Shown here in pieces: positions 14,401 through 25,715 of a DNA stretch of 64,000 bases; position 1 is the first letter of the stretch; the number at the start of each line of letters is the position of its first letter. The notes under the pieces were generated by a model. It saw nothing but the letters and a program-made list of their open reading frames with translations, did not search any database and had not been told where the DNA came from. The stretch spans positions 41,900,490-41,964,489 of the forward strand of contig NC_092459.1 of the NCBI RefSeq assembly GCF_047495875.1. The letters are read 5' to 3'. This DNA is from Pithys albifrons albifrons. Its lineage: Eukaryota > Chordata > Aves > Passeriformes > Thamnophilidae. The position numbers were made by a program, and so were the translations under genes.

Positions 14401-15648
14401 TGGAAAACATAACCTTAATTATTCTGAAGAGGGTAGAAATGAGAGACTAAAATGGAAAGTTTGTGACATTTTAAAATCAAACAAAACCAAAACCAAAACT
14501 GAACCATGTCTGTCACTAAGAGGTTCCAATTTTAGTGGATTTTATTTTCCCTTGTCCCTTTTTTTAATGACTAAACCCAAAATTGCAATTAAAAATATAA
14601 TGGGACCCCAAATCATCAGAGACTCAATTTAATCAGTGTGTAGCTTCTGTGTGTAACTTCTGTGTGCAACTTTTTAAAGTGAACACGATAGACAGAAAAA
14701 TTAAAAAAAAATTATTGGGTTGGTCTTTTCCTTGAGAAATGGCCAATTCTACAACTGCCAATGACTTGCTTGGTTGCAACAAACTCTTTTGAGGCCTTTA
14801 CAGGTTTCTAGAAAAGTATTTTGTCATAATTTCTAAAGATACACTTTCTTACAAGTCTCAAACTTTCCTGTACTTTAAGATCCTTAGTATATTATTATAT
14901 TCTGATCTTATTTTTGCACCTAAAATTCACTGTAATTTTTTCTCTACATGAACATATTTGTCTGCTTTAAGCCAGAAACACTCTTCCTTCCCTCTGCTCT
15001 CTACAGAGTGCAGGAGCTAGGACAAGGCAAACAGCACAGCACACATTGAATTGTGATGCTCAGTTGTGGTATTTTAACAAAACAGAACATATAGTTCATG
15101 AAAATCTGCAGATGAAACAGTAGATACCACTTAATAGTAATCCTCAAAGTAGGGGAAATCTCTGTACTGGTGTCTATCAAAAGCTTGTACCCACATTTCC
15201 AGGTCAAAGTGCAAAACCGACACTAGGTGGATACACAATGATCTGTTTCAGCATGTGGACACCTCTTGAACTTTATATCTAGGGATTAGTATAAGATTGA
15301 AATAATTAAGTCTAAACCATTTTACAGAAACTGATTTTAGCATTAACTGTTGTAATTCTATTTACCACAGGCATCCATGTAAAAGGTGACATCTTTTTTT
15401 CCAGTTTACCAAATGTGTGACATCAAAAGTATCCTGTAAAAAACAAGTTCCAAACTAAAACTGTTCCTGATAGGGTAAAAGTGGTTCCTTGCATCTGTTT
15501 GGAAGTACTTGAACTTAATTTTTGTTCCACTCTTTACGTAGCATTAGTAAGAGAGATTCTCAGAATGAGATTAGAATTCTCAGTTACTTTTTCTACAGCA
15601 TTTATTTAGATAAGCATATAATATATATATATTTTTTTGCATTTCTTT
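8496..15648. other. AT-rich stretch without recognisable genes
   Basis: About 7.1 kb with no diagnostic element termini. A small threefold tandem of a 13-14-bp unit (gtgt-a-cttct type) lies near 14637-14670. The minus-strand ORF at 10799-11056 starts with a hydrophobic, signal-peptide-like segment but has no support beyond that. Nothing else could be assigned. Confidence 0.55.
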
Positions 15649-15659
15649 ACTAAGAAAAA
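15649..15659 (+). repeat. Target-site duplication, left copy (SINE 1)
   Basis: ACTAAGAAAAA here is repeated exactly at 15971-15981 and brackets the SINE. An 11-bp direct repeat fits target-primed reverse transcription. Confidence 0.85.
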
Positions 15660-15970
15660 GGCAGTTAAATGCCACCCTGAAATCCGATCAGATCTCAGAA
15701 GCTAAGCAGAGTCAGCCCCGGTTAATACTTGGGTGGGAGACCTCCTGGGAACACTGGGTGCTGTAAGTTCTAGTCCTGAGGACTTCACTGTCACTGTCAA
15801 AGTTCACTCAGCCATGGCAGATGAACCTTAGGAGTTAAAGGGTGGGGCCAGTTCTGTGCACGCTGTGCCTCCCCTAAAAAATCCACTGTGCAGGATGGAA
15901 GGGCGCACTCACATGGGGAGAGGCCTTCCCAAATCTTTGTTTATGAAGCCTAGCTGTGATGATGATGACG
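15660..15970 (+). mobile_element. tRNA/5S rRNA-headed RTE-tailed SINE, 5'-truncated copy
   Basis: After a short 'gcagttaaat' junction, 15671-15766 is clearly derived from 5S rRNA. It keeps the internal promoter-like strings 'gaagctaagcag' and 'cttgggtgggagacc' and the 3' end 'gggtgctgta'. A body block (about 15778-15905) follows that is also present at the 5' side of the RTE LINE at 27003-27120. The tail 'aaatctttgtttatgaagcc' leads into gatgatgatgacg, the kind of 3' microsatellite typical of RTE elements. The tRNA-like head seen in the copy at 38.3-38.6 kb is missing here, so this copy is 5'-truncated. Exact 11-bp target duplications prove retroposition. It is not a functional 5S gene, because the sequence diverges and continues into the element. 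Confidence 0.9.
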
Positions 15971-15981
15971 ACTAAGAAAAA
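15971..15981 (+). repeat. Target-site duplication, right copy (SINE 1)
   Basis: ACTAAGAAAAA immediately follows the gatgatgatgacg tail and matches 15649-15659 exactly. Confidence 0.85.
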
Positions 15982-17578
15982 TACCCCTCTTCCATGTTCC
16001 TTAAGTGAATACGCCCCTATATCCCAATAGTTTTGTTTTTCATCTCTGATGGTGCACTACTTATTTTCACATTTAATTTTTCCAATTGTTTACTTTTTTC
16101 TCCTTATATTGAATTCTACCAACAATAAGAAAGTTTTTTTTGCACTGAAACCTCCTCTTAATCACAAGAGTATTATTTCAAGGGCATGTGTAATTACAGT
16201 TTTATCCTGAATGCTTTTACATGTTTATTTTAACCATTTTTCTGTTAAATCTTTAATGAATAATTTCTAGAAGCAGGAAATTAAATCCACTGAACACTAA
16301 CAAGACCTTCCTGAACTATAGTGTAATAGATAACAAATTAGAAACTGATTTTTAAAAATATCCAAATGATCAATAAAGAAGCAAAGTGAGATGCACTAGA
16401 TAGTGCCATAAAAGCTATAATGAATATAAATGGAATAATAGATGTTGAGGCAAAATTTTGCTGTCATGTTTTTGATGTCTGCTCTCTCAAGCAACAACAT
16501 TTGTTATATGAGTGACACACCATTCACAAGTGACCAAGTGACCAAGGTGTAGTCAAAAAAACAATCCTGGAAAAATGCAGTTTGATTAAAAATGGTCAGA
16601 GGTTTGTAAGAATGTTGCATGTCAAATAATCTCATCAGGTATGAGAAAAAGGTTAATAATATTAAAAACAAGTTTATCAATATTTATTTGCAGGTGTTTT
16701 ATAAAAGGAATTATCATACCTATGGCCCAAGAGTCTCTTCCCACTGATATAAAATTTGAAACTTCTATTGAATTTAGAGTATAATTCATCCCTGAATTCC
16801 AGATATTTATTTTTACATTGGACTACTTCAGTGACAGAACTTGGAATAGAATAGTTGAGATGGAAACTAACAAAAAGTTTTGGTTTGAGGAGCCCACTAA
16901 GATACTACTTCCATCTTAAAACTTTTGACAGAACAATTTAAAAAAAGGTACAAAATAAACAGCGCTTTGATTTCTGCTTCACTTTCTGTCATTTACTGGC
17001 CATGTGCATTTTCTTTTATAGCTGTTGCACTTTCTGGTTTACCTTTGAACTTCACTGTTATTTGTGAGTTTGGGGGTTTTTTATTGTTTTTTGGGGGTTG
17101 TTTTATTTTTTTTCTCCTTTTTCATCCTCTTGTATTTAGGAAAAAAAAAAAAAGAAATGAAGCATGGTTAGAAACAGAATGCCCCAGTTTTCTTTTTATT
17201 GCTTAGTCTTCTGGAATCTCCTTCCATGTAACTTTTGCTAAGATTATCCTTTGCATATTTAAAGCTTTTTTGGTACAGTACATTTTGGCCACACATTTCT
17301 TACTGAAACTGATATATACTTAGTCTTGCATACACAACCACATTTATTGGAGAGTTAGAGATCATTCAAGGGGTAATTATTGTCACATTAATCTGCTTGT
17401 TGCAATTTTCTGAAAAGAATTCAAGCACACTACAAAAACCTTAATTTTTCCAGGTTTTCATGTGGATAATCTAGGACAGCAATCATGTCTTCACAGATTT
17501 TCACTTTGTGCTTGAGATAGTCTAATTCTGCAAATTAACAAAAGTAATTTTGTGAGTTTTTATCGGTGAATGATTGAT
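15982..17578. other. AT-rich stretch without recognisable genes
   Basis: No element termini or convincing coding exons were seen. The 16925-17206 reading frame is largely a T/G-rich and poly-A low-complexity stretch (17068-17155) and is not credible as a gene. Confidence 0.55.
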
Positions 17579-18062
17579 TGTCACTGATATGGTGAATGGG
17601 GTCGGTGCTCCTAGGAGAAGGGCTCGAAGAGCAACAGCGTGTGCTCTCGAGGGACCAGCTCCTTGGAAGCTCGGGGATGGCTCCTCCCGCTCCCAACTTG
17701 GCGACGATTCCCCGAAGGAAGAGGTCCACATGAGTCAGGAGTCCACGAAGAGAAGCAAGCTTTATTGGGGTGCCCGAACTTATATAGAGGAGCATAGGAC
17801 TTTCTAGAACATGGGCGGAGTAAGGGGAGGAGACAGGGAGGAGCGAAACATTGGATTGGTGGGCATGCAAATGAAGGGGAGGAACAAGGGGAGAACCAAT
17901 GGGAGAACATAACCATATAAGGGAAATGGTGCACTGCACCAACTGGGGACCAATCAGGGAAGGCTTGGTGGGAAAATGCCCTAAGGGTTTGTGGGAAGGA
18001 GAAACCTGGACAGGGATGACTAAGGGAAAAAGACAAGGGAAGCCATCTTAGGGTATATAACA
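17579..18062 (-). mobile_element. ERV LTR, 484 bp, minus strand
   Basis: On the minus strand the LTR starts TGTTATATACCC at 18062 and ends CATATCAGTGACA at 17579, giving canonical TG...CA ends. It carries several CCAAT boxes (complements near 17853 and 17897), a TATA box TATATAAG (complement at about 17778-17785) and AATAAA (TTTATT at 17761-17766). The TATA and poly(A) signals are only about 15 bp apart, so the poly(A) signal lies at the U3/R edge, as in alpharetrovirus-like LTRs. The U5 part is GC-rich. The adjoining sequence to the right looks like the env 3' end, so this is the 3' LTR of a truncated provirus, not a solo LTR. The ORFs inside it are shadows. Confidence 0.85.
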
Positions 18063-18063
18063 A

Positions 18064-18447
18064 TCAAACTGGGGAAATGTCCAAGTAGCTCCCAAAGCCC
18101 CCATGGTCCTCATCGAGCTTCTTCCGAGGTTTCCCCGGTTCCCGGACCTCTGCGTCTTCATCCACCAAGCGTTTGTAATACTTTTGCCATTTAATCCACT
18201 AGGTCTCCTCCGACAGGTTTTATCATTGTTATGATAAGAATTATGCCTCTGATCTCTGTCATTTTGCAGGATGTTTGACATGTTCCAGTTTAAAGCACTT
18301 CTGAATGAGCCAGAGGAGGAGCCAGAAGATAAACACCCACCTATATTTTCTACTCAAAAAATAAGTCCTTATGTTTTTGTCATTTTGCTTAAAGTAAGGA
18401 TACAAAAAAAAAAAAAAATCATGATTTTGAATCCAAACTGAAGGCAA
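18064..18447 (-). pseudogene. Decayed env C-terminal remnant of the ERV (probable)
   Basis: The frame ending at the TGA at 18064-18066, directly beside the LTR, encodes an open charged tail of about 48 residues that includes the YYKRLVDEDAEV and GKPRKKLDEDHGGFGSYLDI segments. In the same frame further upstream (18261-18447) is a strongly hydrophobic stretch, WVFIFWLLLWLIQKC, like the membrane anchor of a retroviral transmembrane subunit followed by a cytoplasmic tail. An AT-rich patch at about 18190-18260 adds several in-frame stops. The order anchor, tail, LTR fits env, but there is no family-level match I can name. It is inactive and lacks the rest of the protein. The inner boundary is uncertain. 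Confidence 0.42.
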
Positions 18448-20584
18448 ACTCCTGCAAGATCTCAGAAATAACCGTTAACTCTTTTTTGAGCTGGGAACTT
18501 TTCTGCATCCCATTCCAAGCAACTTAACTTTACTCATGCATTGCATATGTATTCACTATATTCCTGGAGCACAGTGAAAAGCTGAGTTTTTTCAGGAGGT
18601 TTGTGATGATTATTCTAATGCCTAAGACTTTTAAGTGGTCTAACACACTGTATTCACTTTTGCAGTCAAGCGTATAGAAGTATAACTGCAGTCTCTTCCT
18701 TTCCGTGTTACATCTCATGTTATTTCAAAATATTCAATTCTTCTCTTTAATTAGCAAATATACTTTAAAATATAAAAAGTGCATAGGAAAACATTGAGAT
18801 ATTGATAAGCAGAAAAACAAAAAATACAGGAATAGCAAAGTGTAAAATATTTAACTGTTTCCACAGAACATATTTTTGAGTGCACTGGTTGTTCTGACAA
18901 GTTGAAATATTTACTAGATATGTTGTAAATGATGTAAATAATATTTCTCATAAATTACATAAGTATGTCCTTTTTTTTTTAGTGTCTACACTACTCATAT
19001 AATATATAACCATCTGTACAGAGAAAATGTGTCATTTTCTTTTACATCACGCTTCAAACATGACACTCAGCTTTGAAAAAAAAATTAATGTGAATTTATC
19101 TACATCCTGAAGTTCTGCTAACAGGATTTTTTTTCCTGGACATATAAAAGAAAAGCATTTTCTGAAGTGTCTAAATCTATACATCATCATAAGAACATTA
19201 AAAAACCTAATATGAATTAGAATTAAGGTCATGAAGATCAGTTTCAAGTTTTGTCTGTTTCTTTTTCAAATGTAATTCTGTCACTGAGACAGTGCTTTAC
19301 ATAATTTTATTTTTCTGTACATTAGCATGACTACAAAACTCAGATCAGAGGTGTCTGAACTTCTGCATAAAATCTGTTCTTCATCAAACTTCTTCAAGTG
19401 AATGCAAAAATGCAAATTGTCTGCAAAGTTGCATTTTGTACATTGTTATAGCTAGTGTTTAAAACAATGTTAATTCTTCTTATGCTACTGTGTGCTGCAC
19501 TGGATTTTACAACTGGAAGTAGGCAGTTATGGAGATTGGGGAGTTCCCAGATAAAGCCTCCATTATGGATTTAAAAAAAAAAAGTCAGAAAGATATAAGA
19601 GATCACAAGACGCAATCACTTTGAACAGTCAATAGATGCTGTTAACTTTTTTTTTAACCACTAGATGATGATGAGTTTTTCCTCTTCTTTCACACCAAGT
19701 TTTTATTTTTCCAAATTACTGTCCTGTTCTTAGTAACCAACGGCAGATGGCTATTCTAAATTTCTGAGGATATTTTCAACATTTACCAAACTATTTTCAC
19801 CTTTCCAGGTGTTAGTTATCATTACACCTCTATGTTTCAGCATTTATCAATAGTATCTCAAGATGCCTCCAGTTTCTAGGTACCCAGCTGTGCTTTAATA
19901 TGCCAGTTGCTCCATGTAACAACCTTATAACATGTGTTGGTATCTACATACAAGCCATTTCCCTTCCTCCTGTAAGAGGAACTGTTTCCTAGTCCCCAGG
20001 TCCATAACTTAGCTTGGATTTTTTTTGTCTCTACACTGTGTACCACAGAGAGCCTTTAGCTATTGTTTCCTGCATTCAGTGAGAAGAACTTACTAATTTT
20101 CCAGGAAGTAGTGACTCAAATCACATTCCTGTTTGGTACTGGAATCTTAGGAAATACCACGGAAGAATAATATTTTTTTTATTTAAGTAACACTGTGAAG
20201 CAATTGAAAATGCACCTGAATTGTGATTAGCAGCAATTGTAAAGTATTGTGAACGAAGATAGCAATTAGAAATTAGACCATGAAATATGGAGAAGTGTAT
20301 CTTAAAATGTGATCATAATCCAGGCAGTGATCTCTGCAAGCTACAATAATATACATATGAAATAATAATGAAGGCTATATATATGCAAGCTACTAAAATT
20401 CACTTACATTCCTTTTGGTAAGGACAGGGAAGGTGGCTTTGGTATTTCTTTTATTTAATTGTAATAGATATCTTTAAGTATAAGCCATACTTTAACAAGA
20501 AGGCATTAAATTTCTCCTGTGGGCAGCATTGGTCAATAATCACCTGCTAAAGAGTATCTTTTCCTATCTGAGTCTCTGTCAAAG
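18448..20584. other. AT-rich stretch without recognisable genes
   Basis: About 2.1 kb with short poly-A/T runs (18400-18418, 18970-18980). No element diagnostic strings or credible exons were recognised. Confidence 0.55.
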
Positions 20585-20655
20585 TTAAGATATTTAGCTA
20601 GATAAGCTGCTGGTCTGATCCATTATAGCAATTCCGATGTTCCTATGATTTTTTA
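20585..20655 (+). mobile_element. Ancient amniote-type CR1 3' tail
   Basis: 'gctggtctgatccattatag' at 20611-20630 followed by 'gttcctatgatttttt' matches the 3' end pattern of old CR1 copies shared across reptiles and birds (the 'tggtctgacccagta...gttcttatg' pattern). The bases before it ('gatatttagctagataagct') fit less well. It is a short, highly diverged relic, with modest confidence because only about 45 bp are diagnostic. Confidence 0.5.
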
Positions 20656-21426
20656 TTTCCTCGGTAACAATTACTTTGAACTGGATAATACAATTTAATG
20701 CCTACTTCCCCTGTTATTTGGAATGAATAATACTCAGTATAAGAAAACCTTACAAAGAGCTTTTACTTCTGAGTAGTGAAATGATGCACTGACATTTTCA
20801 ATAGTGAATAGATTTCACAACTGACACATTAATAGCATTTAAATGAAGAAAGGTCTGGCTGTACATCCTCAAAAAGCTTCTGAACTTGAGATACATCTTT
20901 CCAGTAGAAAGATTTTTTTTTTAAGATTGTATACTGTTAAAATTTATGAATCAGGACCAGGTTTAGCTGTGTTGTTTTTATGTTTGTGGGTTTTTTTTAT
21001 TTTCTTAAATTTCAAAATTCGTGTCAAAGCTGATATTTATACATATAATTAAGTTTATATTTTAAAAGTACTGTATAGCTGAGGCTATCATTGAAAGTTG
21101 CATGTCATAGCTGCCTCATAAGGCAGAGGTTTTGCAGGTTTTGTAAGAATATTAGTGCATATCATGCAAGATCTTATGGATAACATTTTGGTGATGTTCC
21201 TACCTGTTTCTGAAAGGTATTAATTATTGCTGATTCACTAAATAGTATCATATCACTAAATATCAGTATTTCTGAACCATTGAAATATAGTACGCTATGT
21301 TATGAAGACATTATGCCTAAAAATTAAAATCCCCATATTTAAATAATTTTCTCCTGCAAACCTCCTGTGGCATCTTGGACTTTATAGATAATATATAAAA
21401 AGACCAAAAAACTATTATTTTTGCCC
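20656..21426. other. AT-rich spacer without recognisable genes
   Basis: Nothing recognised. The ORF at 20843-21052 has no features supporting coding use. Confidence 0.5.
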
Positions 21427-21507
21427 TTAGAATCATAGAATCGATTGGGTTAGAAAAGACCTCCGAGATCATCGAGTCCAACCCTTGGTCCAGCTCTAGT
21501 CCATTTA

Positions 21508-24237
21508 CTAGACCATGGCACTCAGCGCCACGTCCAATCTGCGCTTAAAAATCTCCAGGGATGGTGAATCCACCACCTCTCTGGGCAGCCCATTCCAATG
21601 CCTGATTACTCTCTCTGGAAAGAATTTTTTTCTGATATCCAACATAAACTTCCCCTGGCAGAGCTTAAGCCCGTGCCCCCTTGTCCTATTGCTGAGTGCC
21701 TGGGAGAAGAGACCAACCCCCACCTGGCTAGAACTTCCCTTCAGGTAGTTCTAGACAGTGATGAGGTCACCTCTGAGCCTCCTCTTCTCCAGTCTAAACA
21801 CCCCGAGCTCCCTCAGCCTTTCCCCATAGGGCTTGTGCTCCAGTCCCTTCACCAGCCTTGTTGCTCTTCCCTGGACTCGCTCCAGCACCTCAATACCCTT
21901 TCTGAACTGAGGGGCCCAGAACCGAACACAGTACTCAAGGTGTGGCCTCACCAATGCAGAGTACAGGGGAAGGATCACTTTCCTGGTCCTGCTGGCCACG
22001 CTTCTTTTGATACAGGACAGGATCCCATTGGCCTTCTTGGCCACCTGGGCACACTGTTGGCTCATATTGAGCTTCCTGTCAATTAGTACTGCAAGGTCCC
22101 TTTCTACCTGGCTGCTTTCCGGCCACTTTGTGCCCAGCCTGTAGCGCTGCATGGGGTTATTGTGGCCAAAGTGCAGGACTCGGCACTTGACCTTATTGAA
22201 GTTCATCCCATTGGAATCAGCCCATCTCTCAAGTCTATCCAGATCCCTCTGCAGGGTCCTCCTGCCTTCCGGCAGGTCGACACTCCCTCCCAACTTGGTG
22301 TCATCAGCAAATTTGCTGATGATGGACTCAATCCCCTCATCTATATCATCAATAAAGATGTTAAAGAGGACTGGACACAACTAGTGACCGGCCGCCAGCT
22401 GGATGCAGCTTCGTTCACCAGCACTCTCTGGGCCCGACCCTCCAGCCAGCTCCTAATCCAGGAGAAGGTACACTTGTCCAGGCCATGGGCTACCAGCTTT
22501 TCCAGGAGTATATTATGGGAGACAGTTTCAAAGGCCTTGCTGATGTCCAGATAGACCACATCCACAGCCTTCCCCTCATCCACCAGGTGGGTCACCTGAT
22601 CGTAAAAAGAGATCAGGTTGGTCAGACAGGACCTGCCCCTCCTAAACCCATGCTGACAGGGTCTAATCCCTTGTCCACCCTGAAGGTGCTGTGTGATTGC
22701 ACTCAGGATGAACTGCTCCACAACCCTGCCAGGCACGGAGGTCAGGCTGACAGGCCTGTAGTTGCCAGGGTCCTGCTTGCAGCCCTTTTTGTGGATTGGG
22801 GTGACATTGGCAAACTTCCAATCATCTGGGACCTCCCCAGAGAGCCAGGACTGTTGGAAGATGATGGAGAGCGGTTTGGCAAGCATTTCTGCCAGCTCCC
22901 TCATCACCCTGGGATGGATCCCATCTGGTCCTATAGACTTGTTAGGATCCAGCTGGCTCAGTAAGTCAGTAACTATATCCTCCTGGAATACAGGAGGGCT
23001 ATTCAGCTCCCTCTCCCTGTCTACCAGCTCCAGAGGCCAGTTGTCTTGAGGGCCACCTGTCTTACTGGTGAAAACTGAGGCAAAGTAGGTGTTAAGTACC
23101 TCAGCCTTCTCCTCATCTTCCTTAACTATATTTCCCTCCAAGTGCAACAGAGAATGGAGGTTTTCCTTGCCCCTCCTTTTGTTATTAATGTATTTATAAA
23201 AGGACTTTTTGTTATCCCTAACTGAAATAGCCAAATTTACTTCAAATTGCACTTTTCTTTCCCTAATTTTTTTCCTGCATGACCTAGTTCTATCTGTAAA
23301 TTCTTCATAAGTAGCCAGCCCTTTTTTCCATAGTCTGTAAACTTTCTTTTTATCCCTGATTTCTTTCAGAATCTCCCTATTTAGCCAAGCTGGCCATCTT
23401 CCCCTCCGGCTGGCCTTTCGGCACACTGGGACAGCCTGTTGCTGTGCACTCAAAATTTCCTTCTTAAAACACGTCCAATCCTCCTGGACCCCCTTGCCTT
23501 TAAGGGTTGTTTCCCAGGGTATGCTCTGAATCAGTTTTTTGAATAGGCCAAAATCTGCTCTCTGGAAGTCCAGTGTAGAGGTTTTACATACCTGAGGACT
23601 GAAAATTCTATTATTTCATGGTCACTATGCCCCAGGCGGCCTCCAACCACTACATCATCTACCAGCCCCTCTCTGTTTGTAAACAGTAGGTCTAGCAGAG
23701 CCTTACCCCTTGTAGGATCATTTACCAGTTGATGAAGGAAATTGTCCTCTATACACTCCAGCAACCTTTGTGACTGCCTCTTCTCTGCAGTATGAAGCTC
23801 TCAGCAGATATCTGGCAGGTTAAAGTCACCCACAAGAACAAGGGCTGGAGATTTTGAGACATCCGCCAGCTGCTTGTAGAACAATTCATCTCCTTCATCA
23901 TCCTGGTTGGGCGGTCTGTAACAGACACCCACAAGAGTGTCAGCCTTGTTGGCCTTCCCCCTGATTCTGGCCCACAGGCACTCAACCTTGTCACTGCTGA
24001 CCTCAAGTTCAACAGAGTCAAGAGACTCTGTAACATATAAAGCCACCCCTCCACCTCTCCTTCCCTGCCTGTCTTTTCTGAAGAGCTTGTAGCCCCCCAT
24101 AGCAGCACTCCAGTCATGTGAGTCATCCCACTACGTTTCTGTGACATGTGGTGCACTATGGCTTCCAGCTCCTCTTGTTTGTTTCCCGTACTGCGTGCAT
24201 TGGTGTACATGCACTTCAGCTGGGCCATTGATTTCAT
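21508..24237 (-). pseudogene. CR1 ORF2 (endonuclease-reverse transcriptase), disrupted
   Basis: The likely start is the ATG at 24235-24237 (MKSMAQLKCMYTNARS...), the canonical opening of the CR1 endonuclease. A small deletion near 24130-24150 shifts frame inside the endonuclease, which resumes as GGYKLFRKDRQGRRGGGVAL and ends with the GDFNLPDIC motif (about 23801-23830). The section at 23531-23764 carries the PTRGKALLDLLFTNREGLV block. The RT domain (22341-23453) shows NKSIGPDGIHPRVMRELAE, the fingers motif TPIHKKG and palm motif A, YLDISKAFETVSH. The catalytic aspartate of motif A is kept, but the usual AFD is AFE. A deletion of about 22 bp near 22378 removes the segment that normally carries the PQGS motif. 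The catalytic FADD box remains at about 22300-22311. A TAG at 21751-21753 replaces a sense codon before the conserved C-terminus ending [18 protein letters not shown]...MV at 21508. The product would nick and prime at target DNA in an intact element; this copy cannot. Confidence 0.9.
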
Positions 24238-24308
24238 TCTCAACTCGGGCTCTACACCCTTAGGCTTATCTCTGGAGAGCCCAGTGGCCGCCCCTTCCCC
24301 CTTCAAAC

Positions 24309-25477
24309 CTAGTTTAAAGCCCTCCTAACCAACCCTGCCAACTTATGGGCTACAGTTCTTTTGCCCTTCCTAGATAAATGAAGCTCATCTGGTTTAATGA
24401 GACTAGGCAACATGGAGTTTGCCCCATGATCAAAAACCCCAAAATTTTGATGATAGCACCATCCCCTAAGCCACCTATTGGTAAGCTGGGCTTTCCTAAA
24501 CCTCTCCTCATTCATCCCGGCTAGCACAGGAACTGAGGCAATTACTACCTGTGCTCCTGTCCCATGAAGTGATCGGGTCAGTGCCTTGAAATCTTTTTTA
24601 ATTACCCTGGTACTCCTTTTATTAATGTCATCACTTCCGACCTGGACAACCAACAGCAGGTAATAGGCTGAGGGTTGAATAAGCTTAGGAAGTCTTTTGG
24701 TAATATACCTCACCCTGGCCCTGGGAAGGCAGCAAACTTCCCTGTGGGATGGGTCTGGCTGACACAGAGGGCCGTCAGTTCCCCTCAGAAGGGAGTCACC
24801 AATTACAACAACCCTTCTCTTTTTCCTCTTACCTGTAGTTGTAACCTGTCTGGTAGACTGGGGGTAACCAGAAGACTTTGTAGATAGATCTTCCTCCTGA
24901 CTGTCCTTCAATAGACTGTCCGAGTCCAGGGCCATATATCTGTTTTTAAGAGCACCCTGGCAGGTGAAAGGGGTCGAGAGGGGGTGTTTTTGCCTCTACG
25001 ACCAGGCACCTGTTTCCACTCATCCCCATCCATATGGTCTGTTCTGTCTGCCTGATGGCAGGAGGAGCTGGGCTTCATCACCTCCTGCTGGGCTTCCTTA
25101 GGAGTGGAAAGGGTGTGACTCCACCAGTCAATTTCCCTTTCACTCTCCCTTATGTTCCTGAGCCTATCCACCTCTTCCTTTAGCTCTGCCACCAGACACA
25201 GCAAATTGTTCACCTGCTCACATCGTATGCAGGTGCTTCTCACACTGTCCTCTGGTAGTAGGTCCAGGCTCAAACAGTCTATGCAGCCAGAGGCCTGAGT
25301 GGCTGCATTCTTTTTAGAGGGTTCTGTCTGCATTGACACGCCTCTACTGGTAACAGGAGCAACAGCTTTCATTTTTTTGGGAGGCCTGACTGCCTTGAGC
25401 TGTGGAGAAAGGTAGAAAAGAGAAACAAACAAACAAACACAAGGAAAAAAAAAGAAAAAGAAAAAAAAAGGCCGCAA
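24309..25477 (-). pseudogene. CR1 ORF1 (zinc/coiled-coil plus SGNH esterase), frameshifted
   Basis: The N-terminal part (24908-25477) has paired cysteines CIDC and CIRC, then a heptad-like helix (LLCLVAELKEEVDRLRNIRE), the expected nucleic-acid-binding and coiled-coil part of CR1 ORF1. The C-terminal part (24309-24935) is an SGNH/GDSL hydrolase domain. Block I is VVIGDSLLRGTDG with the nucleophile serine, and the DELHLS box supplies the Asp and His. The two parts lie in different frames. The conserved GALKNRYMALDSD stretch at the join reads in the downstream frame, placing a one-base indel near 24980-25000, in or beside the A-run of 'ggcaaaaacacc'. A hydrophobic poly-F segment at the apparent N-terminus comes from a T-run in the leader and is not real; the native start is probably further in. 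ORF1 ends with TAG at 24309-24311, about 70 bp before ORF2. Confidence 0.85.
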
Positions 25478-25715
25478 AAATACCTAGGCTTATGCCCTGC
25501 CTGTGCGAACTGCTGTGCAAACTGCCATGCACACCCTCACTGACGTGCCACGCCCCTGTTTGCCCGCTCCTGTTCGCCGCGCTCCAGGTTGCTTGCGCTC
25601 CCTAGAGATGTTTTTAAAGCCTTCCCACTCTCCTGCTAACGAGCAAGCCACACCTCCAACTCCCCTCTGAGTCGCCTGCTGATAGCTGAAGGAGCAGCAA
25701 ACAAAGCCTGTCCTT

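Larger units (their letters stand above)
21427..25715 (-). mobile_element. Near-full-length CR1 LINE, about 4.3 kb, minus strand
   Basis: The 3' end (left side on plus) is the classical CR1 terminus 'agaatcatagaatcgattgg' at 21431-21450. Going right, the element contains the ORF2 C-terminus, reverse transcriptase, endonuclease, ORF1 and a GC-rich 5' leader ending about 25715 near 'gcagcaaacaaagcctgtcc'. CR1 copies are usually severely 5'-truncated, so a copy keeping both ORFs and the leader is rare. It is inactive: ORF1 has a frameshift, and ORF2 has at least two small deletions and one nonsense codon. The 5' boundary is an estimate from where the composition returns to AT-rich DNA. Confidence 0.93.

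Noticed and set aside
15671..15766. Possible 5S rRNA gene
   Set aside because: The match is partial and diverged, has no terminator T-run at the right place, and lies between target duplications as part of a SINE.
16925..17206. 93-codon ORF with hydrophobic residues
   Set aside because: Driven by T-rich and poly-A low-complexity sequence; no start context, splice or homology support.
17535..18063. ORFs of 69-150 codons in the 17.6-kb LTR
   Set aside because: They lie in U3/R/U5 sequence with promoter and poly(A) signals; open frames come from GC-rich composition.
21515..22554. Plus-strand ORFs of 77-162 codons across the CR1
   Set aside because: They are antisense shadows of the CR1 reverse transcriptase.
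25402..25605. Lys/Arg-rich ORF beside CR1 ORF1
   Set aside because: Antisense to the poly-T part of the CR1 leader; a composition artefact.
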